Shown here in pieces: positions 1 through 12,900 of a stretch of DNA of 64,000 nt. The DNA lies in the NCBI RefSeq assembly GCF_016802725.1, contig NC_052671.1:3039001-3103000 (forward strand), read 5' to 3'. Numbering within the stretch: the stretch's first letter is position 1; each line of letters opens with the position of its first letter. Source of the stretch: Solenopsis invicta (taxonomy: Eukaryota > Arthropoda > Insecta > Hymenoptera > Formicidae). The translations under genes and the position numbers were made by a program. Under the pieces are notes generated by a model. The model was not told the DNA's origin. It saw nothing but the letters and a program-made list of their open reading frames with translations, and ran no database searches.

Positions 1-718
1 GTCTATCAGAATTCTGAACGTTGCGTGTCATTTGAACGATCATTAGATATCTATAAGAGGATTCGTTAAATATCTGTGCTGTCTGGGAGATGCTGATAGC
101 TTTTATCAGCGTCGAGGATCGTAAATGATCGTTGAGCGGAAGTTATTGATGAAACGTTGAATTATTTAAGACAGGTACAGACACGTTGGAGGAAAGAGCG
201 GATTGTTCATAAAGTCCCGGGAAGAGAGTTTTCCTTTGCACCAACGATTATCTTGTAAACGACTTACAACACACGCCTAAATCATTTAAATCTCTAATCG
301 CGAATCGCGCTCGATACGATTCCCTGCCCGCGGGGGTATTATCAGACACCAATACAATTGTACACACTCAGATAAGAATGCAGACGAAGCAGCAACGAGC
401 CAACCCACTTGTGCACAGTACGCGTCCTCAAAGACGTTTCTTTCTTCGGTCGTAAACGTCGAGAAACGGCGTCACCAACGTTGACCGACTACTAATCTCA
501 AGTTTAACCAAGACTTCTTGTTCCTTAAGTAAACTAAAAAGTAGATTCACGGCCAGTCGTAAAATTGGAATTCGTATCTTTCGCTTACTCGGCGTTTTAT
601 ATCAATTACATCGTAACAGCGATTCCCTCCGCGTGAATCGTTCGCTGCTCCAAACGCGACACGCGTGTGTAGCGCGTTCGACCTTTCTCTGCTCGTAAAA
701 CTTTTCTCCACGGAGATT
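1..718 (-). other. 3' UTR / downstream flank of the guanylyl cyclase gene
   Basis: This stretch lies directly downstream of the stop codon of the minus-strand cyclase gene and should include its 3' UTR. I see no AATAAA on the minus strand here, so the polyadenylation site is either non-canonical or beyond the left edge. No ORF in it resembles a protein; the long minus-strand ORF over 547-1179 is an out-of-frame shadow of the last coding exon. Confidence 0.5.
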
Positions 719-972
719 TTAACGTAACGATAAGGATTCAACGGAGAGGGATACGGAAGCAGCGTGACGATAATTCTGTAGGAGGAGCTTAGGAGTGGCT
801 GGTGGCACTTCCTCGATTCTCTCCAAGTCGTTGGCCGCGCCCGCGCTATTTTGCTTGTAGAGACGAGGAGTCGACCGCGGCTGCTGGGACTGTTCCGAGA
901 TTCTCGACACCGGTTCGTCCGGACGGTCCAGGCTAAACTGTCTCTTGAGCATTCGACATCCGGGACCCTTCC
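719..972 (-). CDS. Guanylyl cyclase coding exon 20 (C-terminal tail end and stop)
   Basis: Residues about 1307-1390, ending in the stop at 721-719. The acceptor is GATTTCAG at about 980-973, and the split Gly codon joins exon 19 in phase 1. The exon carries a basic and Ser-rich segment with the string LKRQFSLDRPDEP and ends in SVESLSLR. It has no enzymatic motif; it is the distal part of the cytoplasmic tail. The RQFSLD segment is basic next to Ser and could be a phosphorylation site (inference). Confidence 0.85.
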
Positions 973-3900
973 CTGAAATCGGAGAAAGCAATGCGATCTG
1001 TTAAAGGCGTAGAATTTACGCCAGATGCGAGGAATCTCATGTATTTTTGAAATATTGGCAGTATTTGAATAATCCAATACGCCTTCCGATAAAATGTAAT
1101 AATCCGAATGCAGATCAATTTTATGTATGCACATAATCTTGTTAAATATGTATAATTTGGTTATGGAAATTGAGGTCAAGTATCTTGAAGTTGAAACATT
1201 TTTTTATCACATATTTTGCTCATATTTGTTTTAACAATTTTAATCTGCCATTAAAAATTCTTATGTCGAATTCTGGAGACAGACAGTTCGTTAATTGATC
1301 GGGCATTGAGTTCGATTTTGAAGGAATAATTTTAAAAAAATTAATATTTATATAAAAACAAATAAACGTGCTTGATTTAATCGTCATGTAAAATTCAAAA
1401 TATTTTATTTAAATTGACTTTTCGTTTGCTCGTTGATTTGTACAAATTGCCGTTCTTTTTTTAAATTTATACTGTTTACAATAATCTTCAAACTTTGGGG
1501 TTTTTAAAAAGGGATTATATAAAAAACGAGAAAAATATTATTTATAGCTGGAATGATCGATAGAGATTTAACTGTAAAGATTTGATTAATATATTTTCGG
1601 ATTAGATTTATACTCAAAACTTTTACTTCTATTCACTAGACTTTTTTTTGCTAAAAGGTTTATTGATTTGACTAAATAAATTGAGAGTACAAGGATATAG
1701 ATTTAATTAAATAAATTTAGTACCATTATTAAAAGAATTCTGCTATATTTAACAAATAGAAAATTAATCATGCACATGCGGTAATTTTCCAAAGAGTTTT
1801 GATCCGTTTATTTTTAAACAGACATATACAGAAAACAAATTACTATCAAATCAAAAATTTATTATTTTATGTATAAACAAGGATATCAAATTTTCTCAGA
1901 AGAATTTATAATCTTAAACGATTTGATACTAATTTTTTTCTGTGTACTCATTGAATCCATCGAATTTCCAATTTATGCAACCAGACTTTTTCTTCAGTAT
2001 AAAATCTTTAAATAAAAAAAAAAAAGAAGAAATATATACAATATTACATATATACCGTGATATTCGTTGGGCGAAAGACATCTGTAATGATTGTACGGTG
2101 TGCTGAGATCATTCTCGTCGATGCATCCGGTGGCGAAGCGGCGATGCCTCGCCAACGGCTGCCGGTACGCCGTTGAGCTAGCGATCGACGTGAGCGAGCT
2201 GGTGGAGGCGCCGAGGATCGCCGCGGTCGACTCGACGCCGCTTATCGAAGACGACACCCCGAGGGAGGCTTGATCGCTGGACGTGCTCTTGGTCACGCCA
2301 CCGTGGACCGCGGCGGTGGCGGTGGCGGCGGCAGCCTCGCTCGTTCTCGCCGCCGTGTCCTGCTTGCCTTGTAACACCTCGATGAAGTCGGACGTGGACT
2401 TGAGGGAATAGCTCGGCAGCAACGTGCGCTCGTCGTGTACGGACACGGCGACCTTCCTGATGCTGGCTTCCTCGAAGGACGCGGCACGACTGCTGCCGTT
2501 AGTGACTCCGCTGCTGACGGATTCCTGGCGGTCGGGTTTGATCTCGAGAGGACTCGAAGGTTCCTCGTGCGTCTCGTCCTGGGACGGGATCACCGGTAGC
2601 GGCGAGCACGCCAACTCGCTCGGTATTCCGTTTTGGTGGCCGCCCAGCATGAGACTTTCATCGAGCCTTCGGAAAATTCAGAAAATTCAGAGGGAGATGC
2701 ACGGTAACGTGGAGCGAAATGGTGGCCGTGAGCCACTTTACAAATTTTCGAGAAACGAAAGGAAAATAGAAGGTGTACGTACGCGGCGAAAATCCAATAG
2801 AGTTTTAAAATGTAATTTTTATTACGGCTTTTTATGATCCCGTATAAAGGAGAAGGAACTCAAATTTTATATCATCTCGAAGTGCTGGTCCATGAAAATT
2901 GGTATGCGTCGAAAGTTCACGTTACTTATGTATACCGCTATTTTCCGTCCAACTGCAGCAACGGTTCATATGCCAAGGAACGCGGGATGTGAGCATTTTT
3001 TCGAGAGTAAATTGACATTTCAACGTAAATGGCATTTCGATGCCGATGAGATCCAGGTGGCTCTCTCCAGTATGGATGTTTATTTATGAACGACGCGCCG
3101 CCGTTTTCGCGCCAGTATCGCTCGTGTAGAACGGACAGAAATGAGAAAGTTGTAAAAGTGATTACAGCCGCAACCGAGGAATGATATGATTACATCACTG
3201 GAGGGAGAGACTTGGACTTTAGGCGAGGAAGGAATAAACTTCACGTAAGGACGTGAAAACTAACTTTAAGTGTAATTGACATTTTGACGTAAACATCGTT
3301 TTGACGCAAGTGGTCCCTGGTGCATGTTTATTCATGCGCTGCGTTTTGCATTCTCATTTCAGTCTACTCAGTTGCTTGTAACTGGCTGATAAAAGTACGC
3401 GATGAAATTTTTTTTTTTATAAAATTCCCTGACTCTTTTAACGTTCGGACGAAAAGTTTAGCGAAATAACGATCACCGTGAAAAAATACTGGACGGATGA
3501 TATCGAAATTAATGTTGGAGTTTTCGTTACACGTTACTTGATTTTGGTACGAGAGATTTATCCAACGTAAAGCAACAATATGAACAATTTGAATGTTGAA
3601 TAATTTATATACGAGTCTACTCACCCATGGTTCTCCCTGATTGTAGCAGCAGAATAGCAACAGATAAAGGCATTAAATATCTGCAAACCAAATGGTGGAA
3701 ATAAAGCTGTATTGAAAAAAAAGTATGTGGGATGGAAATAAACCGAACACCTTTCCATCAAATTTATTTTCGAGCCACGGATTCAAATTATTACCACGCA
3801 TCGTTATAAACGACTAATAATAAAATTCAATTTATGATGCATTTTAAATAGTATTTTGCTGAATACATATATTTTTCACTTATTTGATTTTAAGATCAGC

Positions 3901-6900
3901 TAATCGATTGAATTTCCACAGTTTATTCAAAATTAATTAGAGGAACGTCACCAATACCGACATTAAAGCGAAACTTGCTTGTCTCGAAAACTAAACATTG
4001 CATTTTACTAATTGGTAAAAACATAATTTGATTAAATAATTAAAGAAACCCATAATCATATAGCAAAGTAACTAACTTTTTATGAGTCCTGGAAAAAATT
4101 TTACTTTTGAGATCTCCTTAATTTTTTTGGAAGAGCAAATAGTAATAAAACAAACACGATATAGTAATTGTTTAAATTGTTTATAAATAATTTTTGTATA
4201 TACAAGAAATATAAAATATTGAGAGAGAATTTGAGATAGAATTTCCGTCAAAATAAGATTACGACATTTGAACAATTCTGATACAGCAGAAAAATCAAGA
4301 TCTCACATCCTGAATCTCAAAAATATTTACAACGTTTAATATTTCACATCTGCATTTTTAAATTCAATCACATTAAAAATGCATAACCACAGGATTTAAT
4401 GTGTGACTGCGGTAATAAGTATACGGAATAAAATGCATTACTAGATAGTTTATGAGCTATTTCATTATAATTAATATCATTTATTCATCGAGGATAACCA
4501 TATTTAAGGTCAAAACATTTAAAATAAGTACTATTTGTTATGAAAATTTATTTATAATAGCACTGTGACCTAGCTGTGTTTATTAACTCTTGACAAATTA
4601 TATTGATGTAAAATATTCACAGGTATTAATGTATGTAAATGAAAATAATTATTTTAGCTACACTTTTCTGGCTTTTATTTAAGCAAATTTGTCAATTATA
4701 TTATTATAATTAATCTTTAACGATATTGTATTCAAATAAAATGAGAGGGATTAGATAATTATTCTTGTCCAAATCGATTTAAAAAAATTTTTAATTAACT
4801 TTAATTTGCTAAAATTTCTCTTATGCGAAACAATAGAAATGGAAAGAGTGAGGAATATTTGAAGAGCTAAATTGATGTTCGGATATGACTCAATTAATCC
4901 AAAACCATGAAGAGTTTATAAATATCAAACGGAGTTAAAAAAGGCACAGCAAATTATAAGACATATCTATTAAAGTAGTTATCTAATTCTTGATCTTTAT
5001 ATTTTTGCGCAACATGTTGTATCTTGAACAGTAGTGAAAGACTTCTAAAAATTCTTATGTACATATTAAAATTGTAAGTATTTTGTACATGGATGACTTA
5101 TATAAAAGGAAAAAAAAAAAACAGTATTATTAATAACTATTGGTTTTGACGCTCATTTTTGCTTATCTTAGGAAAAATTAAATTATTATAAAATTCCAAA
5201 CGATATTATAAAAACTGCTACATCATTTGATGGTACGAAGACACTTTCTAGTTTGTACGTGCATTTTCAAAGTTTTACTTCTTGTTTAAGAAATATAAGA
5301 CAAAGTGGTGTGCATGTGCGATATATCAGCAATCTGCCTCTATAGATTTAATTTTTGTCAATTTGCGCTTGTCTAATAAATTTTTTTAATTTTCTCTCTG
5401 TTTTTCACCGCCGCGCTTAACATAAAATTGCCTTCCTCGGAGTTTTATGAGACGGCTATTTTTCTTAGATTCGAGTCTGCCGTCTGCGGCTGAAAGGTTG
5501 CGCGTCAGATCGGAAACACCCTGCATAATATAAACGTTAATTTTAAGAATACCAGGTCTTTGTTCCCTCGCTCGTACGCACGTTACTGAGTAGGTCACTT
5601 TTTGCCCACGAGTGTCATAAAAGAATAATTAACGTTCAAGAAGGAGAGAGAAAGAGAGAGAGAGAGAAAGGAAACTTTGTTGTTATATTGCGAGTACGTC
5701 GAACAATTATAAGTAAGTAAAATACGAGGTGAAAGTCGCGCTGGGATGAACTTCACGCGCACAAAGTACGGGTTGCCGCCCGCCGCGCGCGCAACTCATT
5801 GTTACATAATTAAAAACTCTCGAGCGCATTCCGCGCCCGGCGTTCCCGTCTCTGACACTTAATCAAAGGAATGCGCGGTAACTTTGTTGATTAAATCCGG
5901 ACTCTTCTCTTCACGACAACTTGGGCGCGCGATACGCCCCGTAGGCTAAAGGTGCTCGGAAACTTATTCAAAACTAACCCTCGTCACATTCCAGACGAAA
6001 CGCAGGTCGTGTGCGATAAAGAAGGCAAAGTGACACTCTCGTGTTGAATTTGGGACAGGAGCCGTCGCAATAAATTGAGCTTTATAATGCCAATCGAATG
6101 CACGCGCGAAGCATTAAATCACAGTTAAATACATTTACACGGAGACTCGAGTTCGCGTGTGGGAACCGGGCTAAACGTTGGGGGAGGGGGAGTGAGACAC
6201 GTCCGTGGTGGAGGGTGGGAATTTGGAAAATGCTCCCGACGGAACGACTTACCTAAAGGGTGGTGGCTTGGGGAGCTCCTTGTCGAAACCCTGCTTGCCG
6301 AGGAGCCAGTACGTCGGCATCTTGCCTTTGCCCTTGACGTCGGTAGGACCGCGGTATTCGATGTGGTATCCGCCGACCTGCGTCAATCGATCCTTCGTCG
6401 CTTGGCTCAAATGGATACGCCACGGCGCCCCGGTCGACTCCATCCTCGAGGCGGTGTTCACCGTGTCGCCGAATAAGCAGTAACGCGGCATCGTCAGACC
6501 TACCACGCCGGCACAGCACGGGCCTGGGACGAGGGAGGGAAAATAAATTCCTTTCCTCGCGATATTTCAGTCGCTTTCGCCAAGTTGCCGATGAAAGAAA
6601 AACAGTCGCAACGACTGCACGCTATTTGCTATTTCAGCAAGGATTTAATCAGCGTAGATGTATGTAGATCCGACATAAATCTCCAGGTGAGAGGGTTCAA
6701 TCGATCATTTACATGGAACGTTACTCGTTCTCGTCGCTAGTTTCTCGAAGTTAATTAAAAGTTAATTGATTAAATATTAGCCGATTGATTAAAACGATAT
6801 GACATTGATCGTTAGTAGCGTAAATTGCGTTGGTTTCTCAACAGCGAAAGGAGGATTTGGAAATAACATGAAAGCGTTTAAGATCATTTCTACGCTTTTC

Positions 6901-9900
6901 GATCGTTGTGCTTTAACAATGATGAATCCCAGTGTTGCACGTTTGAAACGTATCAGAGTGACATCGGGATCTATACAACTTTTAGTTAAAAGCTGAAAAT
7001 GGCAGGGTAGTGCTTTTATCAGAAAAAAGGAGGAGTTAGGTGTTGAAAAAAAGTAACAAAAATAAAAATAAAGTATCGATGGACTGATTCTTCATTTACA
7101 AAATATTTTTTTTAACAAAATTAGTATTTAAAAAATGTTTTTAAATGACAATAAGGTGACGCAGCTTCTCTAAAGGATTAAATTATTTTGTGAATTATTT
7201 TATTTTAGCTAACCCGTGTGAAGACCGATGCGCAGCCTGAGCGGCGTGTCCGGAAGGTGTTTTAACTTGAACTTTCCACTCTGATGTAACAGGTCGAGCG
7301 CCATTGTTGCAATTTGAGTTGCATGATCGGGTATTCTCACAGGACAGCCGCCTACAACCATGTAGGCATCCCCGATAGTTTCCACCTATAGTATCCGAAT
7401 ATGCACTTTTGTTTTTTATCCAAACAATAAGATTATTTATAAATAAATTCGTAAAAAAATACGGCTACGCAATTATCATACTAGAAAAAATGTTTTGCTC
7501 TGTGAGTCAAAATGATTAAAATGTACCGCAAAAAAAGTTTTATTTACTGTGTAAAAAAATATTTATTTTTTATTTACATGTATTTCCCAGAAGCAACTAG
7601 ATTTTTTTGTTTTATAAAACAAAATATTTGACTGCTGTTAAAAAGTCCTTCAAACGAGTTTGCCGAAAGCATTATATTTTTTTTTACTAGGTCATTCAGA
7701 TTACCTTGTAAACCGTGTACGCGTTAATCGTGTCGTCGAAGCAAGTGTACAGATCGTTAAGAAGATCAACCACCTGAAAGGGCGTCGAGCGTGCGGATAT
7801 CGTCGTGAAGCCAACGATGTCCGAGAAATAAATTGTGACCTCTCGAAACTCTTCGGGATCGACGGGCATGCCGAGCTTCAGTTTTTCGGCGACTGAACTA
7901 GAAATACCGAGCCAAATACGCCAATTTAAAATAAACAAAACTTTTTTTTTAACTAATTATCAACTTGTGAGAAAATTTGTCAATTTCCAGTTTTAATCCC
8001 TGAGCAATTGGAGTAAATTATTAAAACTTAATATCGACAATAATTTTGTCTCATCAATTTGAACTACGATACTTTCGTGAAATAACAAAATTTCTATTGT
8101 TTACCTTGGTAACATTCTATTCAATAATTGCTCGGTCTTTTTCTTCTCCATGTCGAGCTGTTCCGTACGCTCGCGAATGAGTTCCTCCAGATTGTTCGAG
8201 TACTTCTCGAGCATTTGAAACATCGTGTCCACGAAGTTTACCTTTCTGAAAATAAAACCGCGATAGCTTTTCGAAAATACACTTGTTTTGTTAAATTGAT
8301 AACATTTAATAGTTATAAAGTTAGATTTCTTTAACATTGATAAGAGTCTTTTTTTTAAGTAGAAAGCGGACGTTGAGTACTTTAGAAGATTTTAAGAGGC
8401 AATTACTCATACTAATTCAACAATTTTATGTAGATAGCTTAATTTCAAAGATACAGGGTGTCAAAGTAGAAGGAAAAATATTCTTTTTTTTTTTCAAAAA
8501 TTTTGCAAACAAGCTATTTTGATAAACTTTATGTTTGAAGGACGTGAAAATAACCGAAATTTTTCCTTGAACTTTGACACTCCGTATCTATGAAACTAAG
8601 TCATTTCGGACGTGGTTATATAAAGTTTTTATCTTAAAATAATATTAAGAATCATTTCTTAAATTGTTTTAGAATATTTAATGATCATCTTATATATACA
8701 ATGAATAAATTATTTAATGACTTATTATTCAATTGCTGAAGTTATTAAAGCAAGAGAAAATTTAAAACTATTACAGAAGAAAACAGCCTTTATAATTGAA
8801 ACCGAACCTTCCCCCCCCCCCCTATCGTTATTGAATCGTGATTAAATCTGCGAAAAATAGATTTCGGTAACACAGCCTTTGACTTCCAGACAATGTCGCT
8901 TCTAATATTTCCGCTCTAGGGACACAATGCCTCGAGGATAATACGGTCGGACACCGATTTTACCTCCCGTGATTTAGCTTCTTGAAGAGATCGTGAACGT
9001 CATCAAAGTCGGGCCTCATTTCAGCAGTTTCCGCCCAGCACTGGCGCATGATGTTTATGGCTTCCGGTGGCGCAGCGCCTTTGCTAACCGATGGTCTGAT
9101 CAGGGGCGGTGGCTTCATCACTTTCTCGATTATATCTGCGAGACACGCGAGACGCCTGACGTTTCGATTCTCAAACGATTAGTAAAATTCTAACGTTAGA
9201 ATTTCATATCGCTGATAATCGTGTGCAAAGTCGCCAGATTTTCAAGTTTCGCGTACTTGTGTTCTCGAATCGATTTGTTAGCCAATAAATTAGCACGTAA
9301 ATACAGATTTAATCCTTAGCAAGTAGCAAAAAATCTGAGCCACAATTACGTGTCCACTATTAATCATTTTATCGGAAAACGATATGAGCAAAGAATTGGC
9401 TCATTCTTATCTCATTTATCATTCATTTATCATAATTATATTATTTCAATATCAACGAACGCAATTCACAGTAATATGAAATATTTGCAAAATAATTATT
9501 GTCGCATTAAGCATAATTAAATTTTAATCCCGACCTTCAGAAATTAACTTATTATAATCAGAAATAAATGGCGCAAAAGCACACGTAAACGCAAAATTTT
9601 GTCTATCTATTTAATTATTTCAGGCTTGGAGAGAGTCATAGGGGAAGAGGATCTTCGTGCAACTTTAAATGTTCATTAATAGAAGTTTGCCTACACATTA
9701 CCTTCCGGAGATAGGGCGAGCATACAAAATGGTTCTCCTCGAACAACGACTTCCTGCATAATAATTCCAAAACTATAAACATCCCCAGGCTGGGTTCCCT
9801 TTTTTCCCAAATTCGGATGCCTAAGCAGTTCCGGCGCAGTCCATAACAGGTCTACTCAACAGTAAGCCGACAGTTATTAACGAAATTAATAGCGGCACAC

Positions 9901-12900
9901 TTACGTTAATTATTCCTAATTGTATTATCACTTTCCCGCTATAATTCCATCTTCTAAATAATGCAAAACCTTGGATCTTAGTCTAAATTCTATCTTCAAT
10001 TAGTAAAGCATGCAGTTTAACTTTTAATTAGTGAAACTTTATAACTCGAGTACGTCAAGAAAATTTCTAAACAGCGCGCAAACACTTAATAATAGCGTCT
10101 GATGAGCACGAAAATGTAATCTTCATACAATTCATAAAGTAGATTTAGAGTTAAATTTATGATAACGTGATATTCTTGAGAAATTGTATACGGAAAGAAC
10201 AACTTTACTGTGGTGTCTAAAAATTTAATGTAGATACAGATCAGAAAATAATTTTACGTTGAACCATTAAAATAATTACGCGAGAAATTCAAGCATGATA
10301 CGGATGCAAAAAGTTTTGACAGTTCAGCAATCAGTTTAAACGTCCAATATAAATTCTTTAAGTTCAACATAATTTATTTTAAGATCTGTATTTCAACAAA
10401 ATTATCCTTTCCGTGTAAGAGCTATTACAATCCCTTTCTGGCTTAATAAAGTCTTGATTAAAAAATTTTATTGGAATTTCACGTCGAATGTACACTCAAG
10501 AAACGTATAATGAGGCAAAGCAGAAGTCGAGGCAAAGAAAACTCACCTCGAGCTGTTTTCACAGGCGGCACTATGTTCTGTGCTTCATAAATTGCGGGCA
10601 GGCCGTAATCGGTAACTTTCAAAACCCACCTCGCATCGATCACGCAATTTCGCGACGTGAGATAGCCGTGGACGCGTATCGGAGTGCTGTGTAGGTATTT
10701 CATACCCTGAAGCAAACAAGCCACCAAATTATCATAGGATTAAGTATATATACGTATATATACATGGAATCGATTTCAAGTTCGAAACTCTAAATTATTA
10801 AAATATTTACCATCTAAATTAAACGCCAAGATTACTCTATAATGTATATACAGGGAGCGTTATTGAAAGGAATTCTTTAAGATAACTTTAAGATAACTTT
10901 TTAAACGTCTCATAAAAAATCTCTTAAAAATGACATCAAAAAGTTATCATTTTGTAAAATATCTTCTAAAAGAACTCTTTATGATAACTACTTGTAGATT
11001 TAACTCAGGAAGGAACTCAGATTCAGGAAGTCTTTTAGATGTCATATTTCCTTTAAAATTGACGCATTAAAGAACTTATTGAACTCACTGAACTCATTAT
11101 ATTATCTTCAAGACTATATTATCGAGTGCTCTTCTCTCAAATACGAGTTCTTAAGGAGTTCTTTCTGATAAGAAGAAGTGTCATTTTTCGGTGGATTCAG
11201 ATCTCCGTATTTAATAATTTTTCATATATTTTCATAATTTTTTCTATAAAAATGAATTCTTCAAAAGTCTCAAAATAAAATTTACATAATTTTTTATTGC
11301 AAACCGCAACTGCATAATAGTTCGTATAACAACAAAACATAAATGAACAATATGTATATTCTACAAATACTTTTTTTTATCTCTTGTAATCTTGTTAGTA
11401 TTTTAGAATCATCTCGATAGTACTCGCATCGACCACACGATATTCCAAAATGTTGTTTTACTCACCCGTACAAGATCGGTCAGCAAGGATAATCTGAAGG
11501 ACCAGTCGAGTTTAATCTCGTCCTGAACAAGTACGTCCTCCAGAGAGCCCCTCGAGCAGTACTCCGACACTAGACAGGGTCTCGTAGGTTCGTTAAGGCA
11601 TCCAATCAGGGGATTGAGGTTCTCGTGTCGCAGCCCGTGGATCTGCTCAAAAGTAGAAACGTGCAAGTGGGGAGAAACTCGATGAAATCTAACTCAGAGG
11701 AATGAATAAAAAGGATGTGCGCCTTTACCGTGACCAGCACGTCCATGGCCTTGCTCTTCAGTTCGAACGTACCTTGAAAGGGCAGCTCCTTCAATTGAAC
11801 CAAGTCACCCTAGCAGAAATCAAGAAGGATCATTAACTTTCGCTCGTGCAACGTTATATATCCGTCGGATCTTGTGATCTATCGACTCACGTCGCCCGAG
11901 GAAAAAGGTTTGACGGCGCGGTGCGCGACATTCGATTGAGATAAACCGGAGATTAGCTCTCGCGCAGAGCTGTCGCAGCGTGTTTTAATACTGTCTTATC
12001 AATCTTCATTAAGCGCAAGAGGTTCTTTATCGGTTCGATCATATTCCGGAACTTGCGGCATTAATCAGCGTCACCGTATAAGGGATACGACTGACGTCTA
12101 CGACGTGCGAAAATGAATATCGATATGTGTCTCGGAATATATTCTTAGCGCTGTCGGATAATACCGCGCGTCATGTCAAGCAGAAAATTCTCGGAAGTGA
12201 TCAAGGGTGAAATTGTTTGCAAGGGCGAAGGTATACAATGTAGGATACCGATAATGCCTTGAAGGCAGATATATGGGACATCCCCCAGGTCTCTTTTTTC
12301 CCCCCTGCACTGATTCTCGCTCTATTTTTTTTTTTTTTTTTTTTTTTTTTAATAAACACGGGATAAAATTGGACACTGCAAAATATTGGTGAGCCATCTC
12401 CGAGTGTTATTATTCTCTTATCGCGTGTCGCCTCTCGTAAGTTATCAGGCGCTTATATAAGTTAGCGCTGAGGCTGGATCAACACGGAAACTCGATCAAC
12501 GGAGATTAAAATCTGGGGCGAAGATGAGGCCGAGGTATTATAAGGAAGACCCGGGAGCGTATCCAGGCGCGATTGTATGGTAAACGGTACGTCGCAGCAT
12601 CGTAAACCGAGCGTATATACTCACGTTATATCTAGCGCGTGGATCCTTGAAGAAAGTGTGCCGCGGTATGTTCCCGCCGCTAGCCTGCAGGTACGGTCTC
12701 AGCGAGTTCACGCTCCCGAGCTGGAGCAGATCCGGCTTCTCGACTTCCGGCCCGCCGAACTCCTGCAGCTGCTGCAGCCAGCAGCACAGCATCGCCTCGA
12801 TGCCCTCGTCTACCTGAGAACACGCGCGAGCCGCGTGCGATAAAGTGCCCTTTACCGCGAAAATTATTCTCCAACGGGATGCGATGCGAGCTAATAGAAT

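Larger units (their letters stand above)
2667..6252 (-). other. Intron 18 of the cyclase gene (3.6 kb)
   Basis: This intron separates the catalytic exons from the tail exons. It holds a degenerate direct repeat (about 3005-3335), a GA microsatellite (about 5642-5671) and a moderately GC-rich stretch at 5700-6240 with no homology I recognise. No coding exon is seen. Confidence 0.75.

Noticed and set aside
12325..12350. Poly(T) as evidence of a SINE or processed pseudogene
   Set aside because: No recognisable body, target duplication or reading frame next to it.
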